From assembly GCF_014633365.1 (NCBI RefSeq), contig NW_026267104.1, forward strand, positions 992,001-1,056,000: DNA of 64,000 bases. Reading direction: 5' to 3'. Of the stretch, positions 23,884 to 35,603 are shown piece by piece; the first letter of the stretch is position 1, and every line of letters starts with the position of its first letter. The notes beneath the pieces are model-generated. The model was not told where the DNA came from. It saw nothing but the letters and a program-made list of their open reading frames with translations, and searched no databases. The stretch is from Diospyros lotus (lineage: Eukaryota; Streptophyta; Magnoliopsida; Ericales; Ebenaceae). The translations under genes were made by a program, and so were the position numbers.

Positions 23884-24400
23884 AAGTCTCTCTGGGCGTT
23901 AATGTTTTGTATGGATGCTTCAATTATTCCTGTTTGAACTTACAAAACTGTCGCTGGCTGGTCCCCAACAGTTGCTTTCAGTTACTGTCCAGCTAGCTCT
24001 CTTTGATCTTGTGAAGAAGAAAGCACTGCTTTGCTCTCATGCTGGTGCTGTGGCTACTGGAAACGGTGTGGGCCATTCTCCTCCAGTTAATGGGTTAGTG
24101 GATTCTGTGAATGATGCAATCTCAGCCTCAAACTAAGCACACACTCTCATGCACTCTGGTAATTCTTGTGCATGAAACCACCCACCAATGTTTCACCATC
24201 AACCAAGCCTGGTTATTCTTCTCGTTATTTATTTTCAGTTATATGAATTCTAGATCCTCGTATAGCTACTATATACATCAGTTGAATCATCAATTACATA
24301 AAATTTTAATTAAACTAAGTGGGTTTATGTTTATCCAATTCTTATTCATTTGATACATTATAACAAACTAATTTTGATTTTTCTTTCTCTCCCTAGTGGA
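23495..24400. other. COL upstream region with a long CT microsatellite
   Basis: Likely promoter sequence of the minus-strand COL gene. It holds two GCAAGAGCCCTAG/ACAAGAGCCCTAG direct words (near 23650 and 23706) and a pure (CT)n tract at 23849-23880. A 73-codon plus-strand ORF at 23915-24136 has a fairly normal composition but no recognised domain and no good context, so it is not called as a gene. Confidence 0.5.
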
Positions 24401-24402
24401 TA

Positions 24403-24990
24403 GTAGGGTCGCAAATAAGTCGAGTTATTTTACAAGCTACTTGGTGTTCAACTTAATAAAAATTCGTTTGTGAAATAAATAAGTCAATCTTAATCTTAAC
24501 TTTAAATTTCAATTCGTAAACGAATTGAGTTTGAACTTAGTAAAACTTAGTTTGTTAAAACTCGTTAACATGTTCAATTAGAAATTCGTAAATATTAATA
24601 GGCTCAATTTGAAGTTCATGAATAGCTCGTGATCAATCTTATTTATAAATACATTAATACATTTATTTATAATTTTATAAATATATTATTTAATATAAAA
24701 TTATAATAATATAATCAAATTAAATATGTTTAAAATTTATATATATTAGTCTAATTATTTAACATAATATAATATATATAATAAATAATAATAATAAATT
24801 AAATTTAAATAAAATAACAAGTTCTAGTACTTAGCCTGAGCCCACTAGCGAGACCTCCAGCTCGAGTTCAGGCTCACCAGCAGGCGCTCGAATCTCTAGT
24901 AGATGCTCGAGCTCAAGCGTAGAAATTAATTTGCAAACTAAATCTAAGTTCAACGAACCTTAGCTCGACTTGGGTCAATTGCAACCCTAC
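24403..24990. mobile_element. MITE with TAGGGTCGCAA-type ends, copy 2
   Basis: Left end TAGGGTCGCAAATAAGTCGAG, right end GTCAATTGCAACCCTA. Internal CTCGAGTTCAGGCTC and AAACGAATTGAG words match those of the element at 12724-13305 in inverse order. No ORF. Confidence 0.65.
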
Positions 24991-26686
24991 AATAGAGATG
25001 AGATATTCAAATCATAAAAATTCACATTGAAATGTTTATGAAATTGTAGTTATTTAAGTCTTCTTTCTAACATCTCAAAAGTCAAAATTACTATGATGTT
25101 AAGTGAACAAGTTTAGGATAATATTTGTATAGATAGGATTTTACAAGTGACTTGAAAATACTATTTTATCCATTTCTCTCTTCTCTTGATGACCATTTTA
25201 CCCATTTTTCTCCTTTCTCCTCTCCTTCCCCTTCAACATCGCCTGTCGTCGATCGCTACTTCACCATCGCCACTCACTGCTTGTTGCCGGCTACCTCCCG
25301 TTATATCCTCGCTTGGTCGACGCCTCACCTTTGGCCTGACCAACCACCACTTTGTCTATCACATCTCACCTGGTCGACCGTCGCCAAGAGAGGCGAGGCG
25401 GCCAAGAGATAATGCAATGGGGCAGCAAATGAGAGGCGTGTGACGATGGTTGGTCAGGCGAGGATGTAGCAGGGGGCGAGGCGGAGACGACAACGAGAGA
25501 AAGACTGTGAGATATAGTGTGGGAAAGGGAAGAGAGGGGTGCAGTTGCTAGAAAGGAAATGGGAGAGAGAGAGAGAGGAGAGAAGAAAATATCACAATAA
25601 ATCCTCAATTTATTGTAAGAACATCACCTATAAACCCCTTTGTAAATCATCAATCCTCAATTCATTAGCACGACTCACAAGTTCATTAAAATAAAGTATA
25701 AATCTTAGCAGCTCTTTAAGTGTATAAAATATTTTATTTTTTAATTTTAATTTATATTAAATAATTCAATTTTTATTAGAAAATAATTTTTAATTTTTTT
25801 TAAATTTGTGCTGTGAATTAGAAAATATCATTTTTGATATTTTTAATTTTTTTTAAAAGTGAATGTTATGAGTTGGCAGCATAAAAATTTTTACAGCAGT
25901 TTTAATTATAAAATTAAAATTAAAAACTACAAAATAGATGATTTGCCTTGCGGCTGATGTCAGCTATTCGAGTCCGCTTATCTCCCACTCATGAAGTTAG
26001 TCGATACAAATTTATATGATAACATGCAATTTTTTAGATTCAATGGTTCGATCTAGGATTTATCATTCATATATGTTTTATAAAATTAAATGAGCATTAA
26101 TTATAAGAATTTTTTACTAATGAATTTACCGACATGTAAACCTAATTTTTTCCTCCATAACCAAAAATTTAAAAACACAAAAAACAAAAAGAGAGTTGTG
26201 GGTACAAATCGTTGATGCATCTTTGTCCATTCTATAGGGATTGAAAAAGCTAGTGTTGATTGACGCAAACTGATGCTTTATTTTGTTAAATGAAATAATA
26301 TTTTTATAATAATGAATTAATGAAAAATACTTATTTTTAATATATAACTATTCAAGAAATTATGAAAATATCTTTTTTTTCAAATTATCGTAAGATATTT
26401 AGATTTGGGTAGGGGTCAAACCCGACCCAAATAAGAGGCTCAACCCATTTAATCAAAGATGTCAAATTTATACTTACCCAAGTTAGCTCATGAGGTGTGA
26501 AATGACAATTCACATGACACAATTATGACAATCTTTTGCTTCACAATATATTCTTTTGTATATCATTGATTGCTTGTGATTGTTTTACTTTACCTCTTAT
26601 ACCAAGATTAATTTGATACTAGAAGAATGCTCAAAGAGATAGAGTCATGTTTTTATAAGTGAAGCAAGCTTTGAACAAGTTCAAGC
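24991..26686. other. AT-rich intergenic DNA, no gene seen
   Basis: It includes a GC-richer low-complexity patch at 25150-25600 with pyrimidine-rich then purine-rich strands and a GA repeat. The short ORFs on both strands there are compositional. No transposon ends were recognised. Confidence 0.55.
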
Positions 26687-26694
26687 CCGAGAAC

Positions 26695-27353
26695 TAGAGC
26701 TGGCCCAACAGAGTTGGGGGTCTAAGGCGAAAAGATTTGTTGAGGCCTTCGAGTAATAATTTTTTTTATAAAAAAAAATAATATATTTTTTTATACAAAT
26801 ATTTTATTATTTTATTAAATAAAAAAATTAAAATTCAATCAACTACAAAATATAATCATCTCTTAATGATAATAAATTTTTAATTAAAATATAATGTTTT
26901 AGAGATAAGAAAAAAAAACCAAACAACTTACAACAATAAATAAAGAAAAACAAAACTAATTTTTCTTAAAACTCTAAAAAGATCAGTGCGAACAAAAAAC
27001 TATATATTTATGATTCTTTTATAAAAAAAACAAAACAAAATATTAAATTAATTGTATTAAAAAGATAAAATTCACTAATAAAAAATAACTTTTCATTCTA
27101 TAAATATGTGGGTTTTATGTAATATTGAGATTTGGAAACATTACAGCAATGATTAAAAATTAAAAAAATGGTGAAGGGAAGTTAAAAACAAATTATAATG
27201 TTATGTATTTAAATTTTTAATAAAATATTAATTATTAAAAAAATAAAAAAGTCTATATATACATAAATATTACAAATTTTTAAAATTTGGGGCCTTGTAA
27301 TTTTGGAGGTCTAATGTCATGGCATACATGGCTTAAGGGTTGGGCCGGTCCTG
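26695..27353. mobile_element. Non-autonomous hAT-like element with perfect 8-bp target-site duplication
   Basis: Ends are TAGAGCTGGCCCAAC (left) and the inverse of CAGGACCGGCCCAAC (right). The element is flanked on both sides by CCGAGAAC (26687-26694 and 27354-27361), a perfect 8-bp duplication as made by hAT transposases. The 659-bp body is about 80% A/T and has no ORF. Confidence 0.85.
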
Positions 27354-27361
27354 CCGAGAAC

Positions 27362-29285
27362 AACTAACTCCAAATAGATTGAATGATAATCGAGTTTAAC
27401 TATCATCAATCAATAAATGTGTAATGAGCATATTTACACATTATTTTTGTAAAAAAATAATGGAATTAGTTTATTTAGTAAATTATGTGACACTCAAGTT
27501 AAGAACGGATATGAATAATAAATGTGTAATGAGCACTATAAGTTTGTTAACTTATATGTGAAGGTGTTGGCCTTTATATAATTAAACGAAAGTCAAGGTA
27601 TTTGAAATTATATCTCAATTTTCCAAACGAGGGTATCTTGGGTTTGTGCCAAATCCAACTAGTTGAAATCATCTCCAAGGTTCCTAGATTCAAATATCTT
27701 GGGTTGATGATGGATTCGTTGGGTTGGAATTATCTCCAACATTCCCAAATTTAATTATCTCAGGGTCGTGTTTATCAGAATCGAGTTTTCATGAATTAAA
27801 ATTTGTTATAAGTTAAAGATTTTGTGAACTTATCTTTTAAGTCTAGATTGAATGAGAGGACACATATTATCTTCTTGACGTTTATTAGTAAAGACAGGTT
27901 AAAGTGACACGTGGTAAGATAAATTACTTGCTAATTACTGATAATTTAGTGATTTCATATTTTTGAGAATTTTTTATTAATATAGAAATATTATTTTAAC
28001 ACTCAAATTTAATATTTACAATCAGATTTTATATTAATATCTTATACTTAATATCCTATCACATTTATATATATATATATATATTGCACATATAACATGT
28101 AATGGAATTTACAAGATCCTGTAATGTCACTATATATATGCATATGGTTGAACTCACATAGGTTTTGACACGTGTAACTCTGTTGAAAATTATCCATGCA
28201 CGTCATCCCATTGTGTAAAATGACTAGAGAGAGACCCATATTTCCACAAAATTCCCAATATCTTATCATCAATCTTCTAATCAATACGTGACAGGATGCT
28301 TCACAAAATCTCTGAATTTCTTGTTGAATATTAAGTTACAGACTAGAGGACAAAATAAAGTTTTTCGTCGACTATACTAAAATTATGAATAAAAAGACTT
28401 TTAAAATTGTTATGTCGACGCAAGCAAAATTAAAAGGAGGGTGTGGGCCCCACCCCTTCTCCTTCTCCTTCTCCTTCTCTCACGTCAGACAAATCTAACA
28501 TAAACAAAAAAATATATATTTTTGATTTAATTTAATTTTTTATAAAATAAAAAAATTATATAATTCACGAAATATTAACTTATCTAAATTTTTATATATG
28601 ATTTTGTAGCCTCGACCACATGAAATATCTCTAATTCGATTTAAAACGATAATAGTTGAGTTTAAACTATATGCCTTCTTCTTTTAATTTTGATCTCTGG
28701 CCTTATTTTTTTTTTCATCTAGGTTATGCTTTGTCTTGATTGAGTAATTTACTTAATTCTCTAATTTTATTATTTTACTTACATTAATTTTGAATTGCTA
28801 TTAATATTTTTAAAAATATAATAATGCTAAAAAAATATAATAAATAAATGTTGAAAAAAAAAGAAGAAACATTTCCGTTTTGAATTGCTTGTCTCCTTAA
28901 GTTGATTGATGGGGGCAGCCGTAGATGGCGACGGATGGAGACATGAGAAATTTAAAAAATGGAGTCTTCAATGGAAAGGCTGAAACTATTCGTTATTTAT
29001 TTTTCGTGGTCCAACTGATCCAACAACACATTCCACAGTCAATTAAATTTGGTGTCTCACATTCCATAGTCCCCTAATCCCCAATGAAAAGGAGAGTTTT
29101 TTTTTCAGTTTCCTAACTTTTAATATTGGTTTATGTTAACATTTGTATGATTTTTCCTTGTTGTTATCTGAACATTATTATTATATAAATTTAACGAAAA
29201 TGTTATGTTGCTCGCATTAAACAACATAACATTTATTCAACACAAGTAAATTTAGAGGGGGTGTGACCTCATTGAAGGAGTGGGA
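27362..29285. other. AT-rich intergenic DNA, no gene seen
   Basis: Contains a TA microsatellite at 28068-28084 and a (CTTCTC)n-like run at 28457-28479. A 78-codon minus-strand ORF at 28048-28284 has no domain or splice context and is taken as random. Confidence 0.55.
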
Positions 29286-29293
29286 TACACACA

Positions 29294-30199
29294 CAGTGAC
29301 GGAGCCACGTACAGCCAAGGGTGGGCAATTGCCCACCCTGGATTTTTAAAAAAATATATTATATATAATATTTTAATATTTTTTTCTAAATATCTACCTT
29401 GAATTTTTTTAAAATTCTGCATTTTAGGTATATTAGTCGATGAGGATAAGATTGTTCAATGATTGCCTCAGATTGTCGAAAACCATCGTGACTTTGGCCG
29501 GTGGCAATTGCTAATGCATTTATATACATTGGATTTGGCCAAAAATTTAAGCTTAGATCTATAAATTTTGGCCATTAAATTTTATTGATTTTTTGGTATG
29601 TTGGTTGATGAGAATAAGGGTGTCGAGTGATTGACATTGATCGTCAAAAATTATCGGTCATGGTAGTTGGTGGCAACTGTCAGTACTTTTTTCAGTATTA
29701 GCCAAAAATTAAAAATAAGAGATATAAAAATTTAACCCATTTTTCTTTTGTATATGTTAACCTCTTTTTACCATTTCTTTAACTACGTTTTAATTAAAGG
29801 GATTATTTTTTTTTATTTTTTGTTACAAATTTATCAATTACATATTTGAAATTATGACAAAAAATATATTTTCTGTCATGAAGTTTGTCGAGACTCGACT
29901 ATAAAATTGAATTAGAGATCAATAATTGAATGACAATCTATCATGAAACTTATCAAGATTCAGCTGCAAAATCAAATTTGAGATTAATGATTGAATGGCA
30001 ATTTAGTTATGTATATTCAAAAATAAATATTTAATAAAATTGATAATGATATTATTATGCGACGTTATTAAAATATAAAAATATGTCGATTGTATAATTT
30101 ATTGATATATATTTTTTAATATTATTTTATTTTAATTTTAGATAGAGTTTAGGGTTTAATTTTTGTCCACCCTACCTAAAATTTCTGGCTCCACCACTG
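29294..30199. mobile_element. hAT-like element remnant with CAGTG…GGAGCCA ends
   Basis: Left end CAGTGACGGAGCCACGTAC; right end TTCTGGCTCCACCACTG is its imperfect inverse. Flanking octamers TACACACA (29286-29293) and CTCACACA (30200-30207) match at 6 of 8 positions, consistent with a decayed 8-bp target duplication. There is an internal pair of diverged GATTG…GTCGA…AACC(A/G)TCG words. No coding capacity. Confidence 0.72.
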
Positions 30200-30283
30200 C
30201 TCACACACCCATCCATGCAAGATCGTGTCGAACAACAGTAACATAAGGTGCTTGATAGATTTAAAGGGTAAAAGCATGAATGA

Positions 30284-30972
30284 TTAGGGGTGAACAAAAT
30301 TTCAATTTAATCAAAATATTCAAATTAAAATTGTCGATTTGATTCAATTCGAGTTAAGCGTTAGTTTGATTTGGTTTTCAAATTTAGCAATTTCGATTAT
30401 TTCGTTTCAATTCGATTATTTCGTTTCAATTCGATTTTATACATATTGAAAAAAATCAAAATAATTGAACCGACGAATTACTCAAGTAGAATTTTGATTA
30501 CTCAATTAATGTTGCATGTTAATCAAGTACGATGTAGTAAGTACTCGTGTAATTTGATTAATTAATCGATTAATATTACTTGTTATTCAAATAATAATAG
30601 TCGTATTTGAAAATTAATTAATTAATATTACTCATTAATCAAGTAATAATTGAATTATTTGCGTATAATCTCAAAGATAGTCGAGTAATAAATAGAAGGT
30701 TTTTCAACTCTTATATATTACAAAAAATAATCAACTAATCATTTACGACTCACATAGCTTTACTATTTATTTGAGTAATTGAAAAATCTTTTTGGCTTTG
30801 TCAGTTTTTTAGTTTGTTCAATTTTTTTTTATTTAGGGTTTTTCTTATTTGTTCAATTTTTTCGATTTATGTTTTGTTTGATTTTTGTATTTATTCGGTC
30901 AATTTAATTTGATTTTTTATATAATTTTAATATATTCAATTTCAGCATTTCTAAAGCTGACCCCCTACAAAT
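30284..30972. mobile_element. AT-rich MITE-like repeat with AGGGGTGA/TGACCCCCT ends
   Basis: The left end TAGGGGTGAACAAAATTTC and the right end AGCTGACCCCCTA are weak inverted repeats. Inside are TTCGATTATTTCGTTTCAA tandem repeats (30393-30434) and palindromic ATTAATCAAGTA words. A similar element seems to lie at 62241-62648. Confidence 0.45.
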
Positions 30973-32890
30973 AACGAAGTCATTAGTATCTAACAAAAGT
31001 TTGACTAAATTCATCATTTATGATTTTGTGTAATTTGCATATTATAGAAATAATTGCCCAGCGCAATACCTAACCCAAAGGTATGCGAGTTGGAATCAAT
31101 ACATCGGGAAACAAAGAATTAATCAACTAATACAAGACATATATATTTTCATATCCAATTATTCATTTTTTCCGTCATTTTTGCTCCTACTTTCCAAACT
31201 TAGATCTTAAAAATGATTGGTTCGGAATATGTTTGATCTAAAATCTCATATTTCATATAATATAATAACCTTTGTATGAAAAATTAAATACCAAATAGAG
31301 TGATTCTTAGTTCAATTCAAACCAAACACCAAGGTTGATATTATATTTTACTCTTAATTAACGTTAAGAAATGATAAAACACTTGAAAATTTATTTATTT
31401 ATTTATTTAGCTATTTAAAATTTCATTTTCTATTCCTATTATTGATCAACTAGCTTAAAAAAAAAAAAAGATAAGTTTTAAAATGTACAAATAATAAATA
31501 TAAAGCTGTTTTTTTTTTTTTTTTTTTAAGGATTTTAGCTATAAATTTTCAACTTTGAGCCCGGCCCATTCTACATGTATGCTCAATTACAGTAACTGAC
31601 TAATCTGAGGCCTTTCAATGCCACGTGAGCTGCCCTGGGCCCCACAATTAAAATTAAAATTTTAATATAAAAAATTAATTTTTAATAATAAATTAATCCC
31701 AAAAAAATTACAACACACACTCAAATCTGTAATGTATAATTTTATATCTTAAAAAAAAAAAATCAGACCCCTCCCTACATAAATTTTTAGATCCGTCCTC
31801 ATGCCCATATCTCATCTTAATTGTTAGTTTTTTTAACTGAAATAACTAAATTCAAAGAGTCAAAATTGATCGTTCAATTTGATTTAATTTGTAGACTAGT
31901 CGGCTTTTATTTTGAAATTTGATGTTTTCAATTATTTTGATTCGATTGGATCCCATTGTTAAAAAAAATTTAAATAACTAAAATATAAAAAACGATATCA
32001 TTTTTAACCAAATTATGAAGTAGAGAAGTGTAGAGTCGATAGAAGTGCAATAAAAAAAGCTATTCAACAAAATAAAAGGGTTATTTTCTTTTTTTTTTTG
32101 GGGGGGGGGGGTTTATAGATTTTTAATTTAAATAATTATTCATTCAATATAATTTAATTTTTTGAAAAAATTGAATCTATTCCATTTAAACAATTCAATT
32201 AGTGCGTGTCACCCCTAAACTTTCCTAAGATTATTTTTATTATATTATATAAATAAAATAAAAAATGCATTTTACCTAAAAAGTGAAAAACATATCTATA
32301 TGTATACATATATATACGTATGCATAGGACGTGTATTTATGTTTATCTACATATATATATTTCTATATATGTTTATGTATATCTACATGTATATGTATGT
32401 ATGAATGTGCATGTATACATACATGAGTGCATGTATGTGTCAGCTGTGTCTGCATGTATATACTTATTGTGGATATATGTATTGTTGTTGTTGTATAGGT
32501 ATACATATATATATATATACAAATATATTTTCATGAAAAAAATAATTTTTTAACTTTTGTAATAAGAAAATGATTTGAAAATTTTGAATTAATAAATTAT
32601 TTTATACCATTTAGTATAAAATATTTTGATTATAAAATTATTTTTTATTTATTTTTTACAAAATACCAACAAAATTATTTTAAAATTTTTATACCTAAGC
32701 TAACGGAACATAACTATCGTTTTGATGGAAGGGGAGGGATAATTTAGAAGAACTACTTGTAGGTACCTCGTGTAATTTCGTAAACATGTGGGTAGAAAAT
32801 GTAATTTCGTAAACCTTTGCCGCGTTTGTTGATGGATTTATGATGTTTATCACAATAAGTTATAAACAGGTCAAACTATCGGGGTATTTG
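30973..32890. other. AT-rich intergenic DNA with simple repeats
   Basis: A and T homopolymers (31455-31469, 31509-31527), a T tract running into a 12-bp G tract at 32088-32110, and a cryptic ATACATATAT/ATGTATG repeat at 32290-32525. ORFs in the latter are made of repeated I, Y and V codons and are not genes. Confidence 0.6.
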
Positions 32891-32891
32891 G

Positions 32892-33480
32892 GTCTGTTTG
32901 TTGTAACTTAAAAGCTACAACTTTTAACTTCTAACTTCAAAAAAGTGGGTATGTAGTGTTTGTTTTATCTTTTAGAATTTTAACTTATAGCTTCTACTAG
33001 CTTTTAGAAGAGGTAGAAGCTAACTTTTTTAAATCTGGGGTATCCCAGGTTCTACAACTTCTGATTAAACAATTATATTTTTTGATAATTTTGCCCCTAT
33101 TTTTAATAAAAAATTACTCTTCTGTCCACGCAATCAAGGGTCTCTCTTCTCCACCACCATCTCCATTTCAAATCTCTTATTCTCTCTCGCCATCTCCCTT
33201 TCTCTCTATACACTAATTAATTTTTTTATAACACTTAAAAATTATACATATACACTAATTAATTTTTAAATTATCATTCTATAACTATTAAGGGTATTAT
33301 AGACAATTATACAAAAATAAATTATTTTATAATTTATGATATCAAACACCACAACTATTTAACTACAATTTTTGAGAAGTTGTAATAAATAAGTTCACAA
33401 CTTATTCTAAGTTTTAGAAGCTATAATCTAAGAAGTTATAAATTATAATTTCTTTAATTATACTGCGACAAACGGGGCCT
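32892..33480. mobile_element. MITE-like element with GGTCTGTTTGTTG/CGACAAACGGGGCC ends
   Basis: The terminal inverted repeats are imperfect (GGGTCTGTTTGTTGTAACTT against the inverse of ACTGCGACAAACGGGGCC). Subterminal TTAGAAGCTATAA/AGCTTCTA words are also inverted. There is no ORF. Target duplication not clear. Confidence 0.55.
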
Positions 33481-34155
33481 TTGAGGGTAATGATTTAATC
33501 GCTTATAAATTATTAGTGAAATTTAAATATTATATAACTTATTTAGTTATATATTTATTAAAAATTAAAGAGTTTAAACGTTATTTTAAAAAAACTTCTC
33601 TATCTTTTCTCAAAACACCAAAACACTGTTATCAGCTTATTTTGTTGACAAAGCATTTTACAATTTTATCTTTCAAAAATTTTAATATTTTCAACTCTTT
33701 TTACCTTTAAATAAAACAAACTCCAATCTATTGTCATTTCTATCTTCTTTTTTGTTGCCTTCTCTATCTTTATTCGTGGCCTTTCTCTCTCTTTCTATAT
33801 ATATATATATATATTAATGTTTATTGTTTTAATATATTTAATATTTTTATGAATTCAATCTAAATTTGAATATAAAATATTATATTAATATATTTTTTAA
33901 TAATTGTACATAACTTATTAACATATAACAATTTAATCATTTGAATATATATTTATAGTTTATTTTTATTAAAAATTAATATTTTATAAATTTTATTTAT
34001 ATTATTCAATAATATGTCAATTTTAATTATTTTTATTAAATTCTAATAACTTATCATATTTTTTAAATTAAATGCATAACTATATAAATAATAACTTAAA
34101 CTACATTTATCCAAATACGTAACTTTGCACAGCTTAAAATCCGTTTCAATTAAGA
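33481..34155. other. AT-rich spacer, no gene seen
   Basis: Includes a TA microsatellite at 33799-33815 and otherwise undistinguished AT-rich sequence resembling the interior of the 8.4-10.1 kb repeats (TTAATAATT, ATTATTCAATAAT). Confidence 0.5.
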
Positions 34156-35508
34156 CCATCTCCAACACAGAGATAAAATACTCGCTAAATCAAAATTTGA
34201 AAAGCAATTCTCACAATTCATGCTCCAACGCTACTTCTTACTATCTTGTCACATTTCAAATTTTTATGAAGCTTCAAAAGACTCGATACAGTTGATGAGT
34301 GATTGTTTGCTCTCTACATTTATCCAACGACTCTCTTTGACATCTTAGATTTGAAAAAGACGTCTCTAACAACTGTCTATTGCATCTGAGATTTGAAAAA
34401 GACACTGGCAACGAGCAATTGTAACGAAAGCTACCAGCAACAGCAACGAAGAAAAAGGAACAACAGCTACCAAATTTGCCTACCAGTGACGGAGATGAAT
34501 GGGATCTGGCTACCAGCAACAGCAAAGCGGCTCCAGCAGCAGTGGCGACGGTTCTCTCCTCCAATAATGGCGATGACTCCCTCCTCCTTCAAACTGGGTT
34601 TGTTTATATGTTGTATTTTGTATAAATTTTGTATATATTTAAGTATTAAGTTAATTATATTTTGAAAATTCCATGGCTTCTTCGCATCAATTTGCACCCA
34701 GGTTCGATGGGGCTTGTTTGGTTGTTAGGAATTTTCTTTTTTATTTCGATTCTGAAAGAGAAACTTTGGATAATAGATATGTGAAAATTGCATAAAAACT
34801 TCGAATACTCCATATAGTGTCGATTACATAGATTTTAACTTACAAACTATATTTGTTTACCATCATATATTTTGTTGAGTGTTGTTTTTGTTTTTTTATT
34901 AATTAAATTAATAGTGACCTATTTAAATTTTATTATTTATATAGTAATTGAAATTTTCATTCAGTGTTTTTGTTTTATTTATTTATTTTTCAATATTAAG
35001 AACTTATTTAATATGCTTAGATTTTGTGTGTACATGTATTTTATTATATTTTATGTGTGCATTTGATTATTCATTTTGTATGTATTTAATTATTTTATAT
35101 ATTTAATTATTAATTATATATATGTGTATCACATAATTTCAATGTAATGTTTTGAAACTGATTTTAAAAATGGATGTAAAAGTTACTTAATTAGATTATT
35201 TGGTTAAATAATTATTTTAAAAAATTATTAGTAAATTTATTTATAAATATATTAAATATTATAAAATTTTAATATTATCATATTTATTATTAAATTATCA
35301 AATAATTAATAAAATTTATAGTAATAAAATTATAAATGAGGTAAAATAAATATAATTAAAATTTATTAATAAATAAATAGGATAGAGAGTGAATTAGAGA
35401 GTAAAATAACGTGGTTAGAATATGTATAATTTTTTAGAAAAAATTAAAATATGTAGTAAATTATTTATAATATAGTAGCGAACGAGATGGGAAGGGTGTT
35501 GGAGATAG
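34156..35508. mobile_element. MITE-like element with CCATCTCCAACAC ends abutting the CCR4 gene
   Basis: The left end CCATCTCCAACAC (34156-34168) and right end GTGTTGGAGATAG (35496-35508) are inverted repeats with one mismatch. This terminus type is common in plant MITEs. The 1.35-kb interior is AT-rich with a GC-richer patch at 34390-34590. The right end stops about 95 bp before the CCR4-homolog ATG. An in-frame ATG at 35487 falls inside this terminus and is therefore not taken as the gene start. Confidence 0.6.
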
Positions 35509-35603
35509 TAAAAAAAAATAAAAATAAAATTATAAGGAGGGTAAGCCAAACACCCCCTCATTCGTTCTTCCCTCCCCGCAGAAGCCTTGAATTCACCGGC
35601 GAC

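Noticed and set aside
23915..24136. 73-codon plus ORF upstream of COL
   Set aside because: Composition is fairly normal but there is no known domain, and it lies in a likely promoter region; kept as an open question only.
35487..35603. In-frame upstream start (MGRVLEIVKK…) for the CCR4 homolog
   Set aside because: The ATG and following bases are the terminus of a MITE (GTGTTGGAGATAG), followed by A-rich sequence giving a lysine run; the next ATG at 35604 is better placed.
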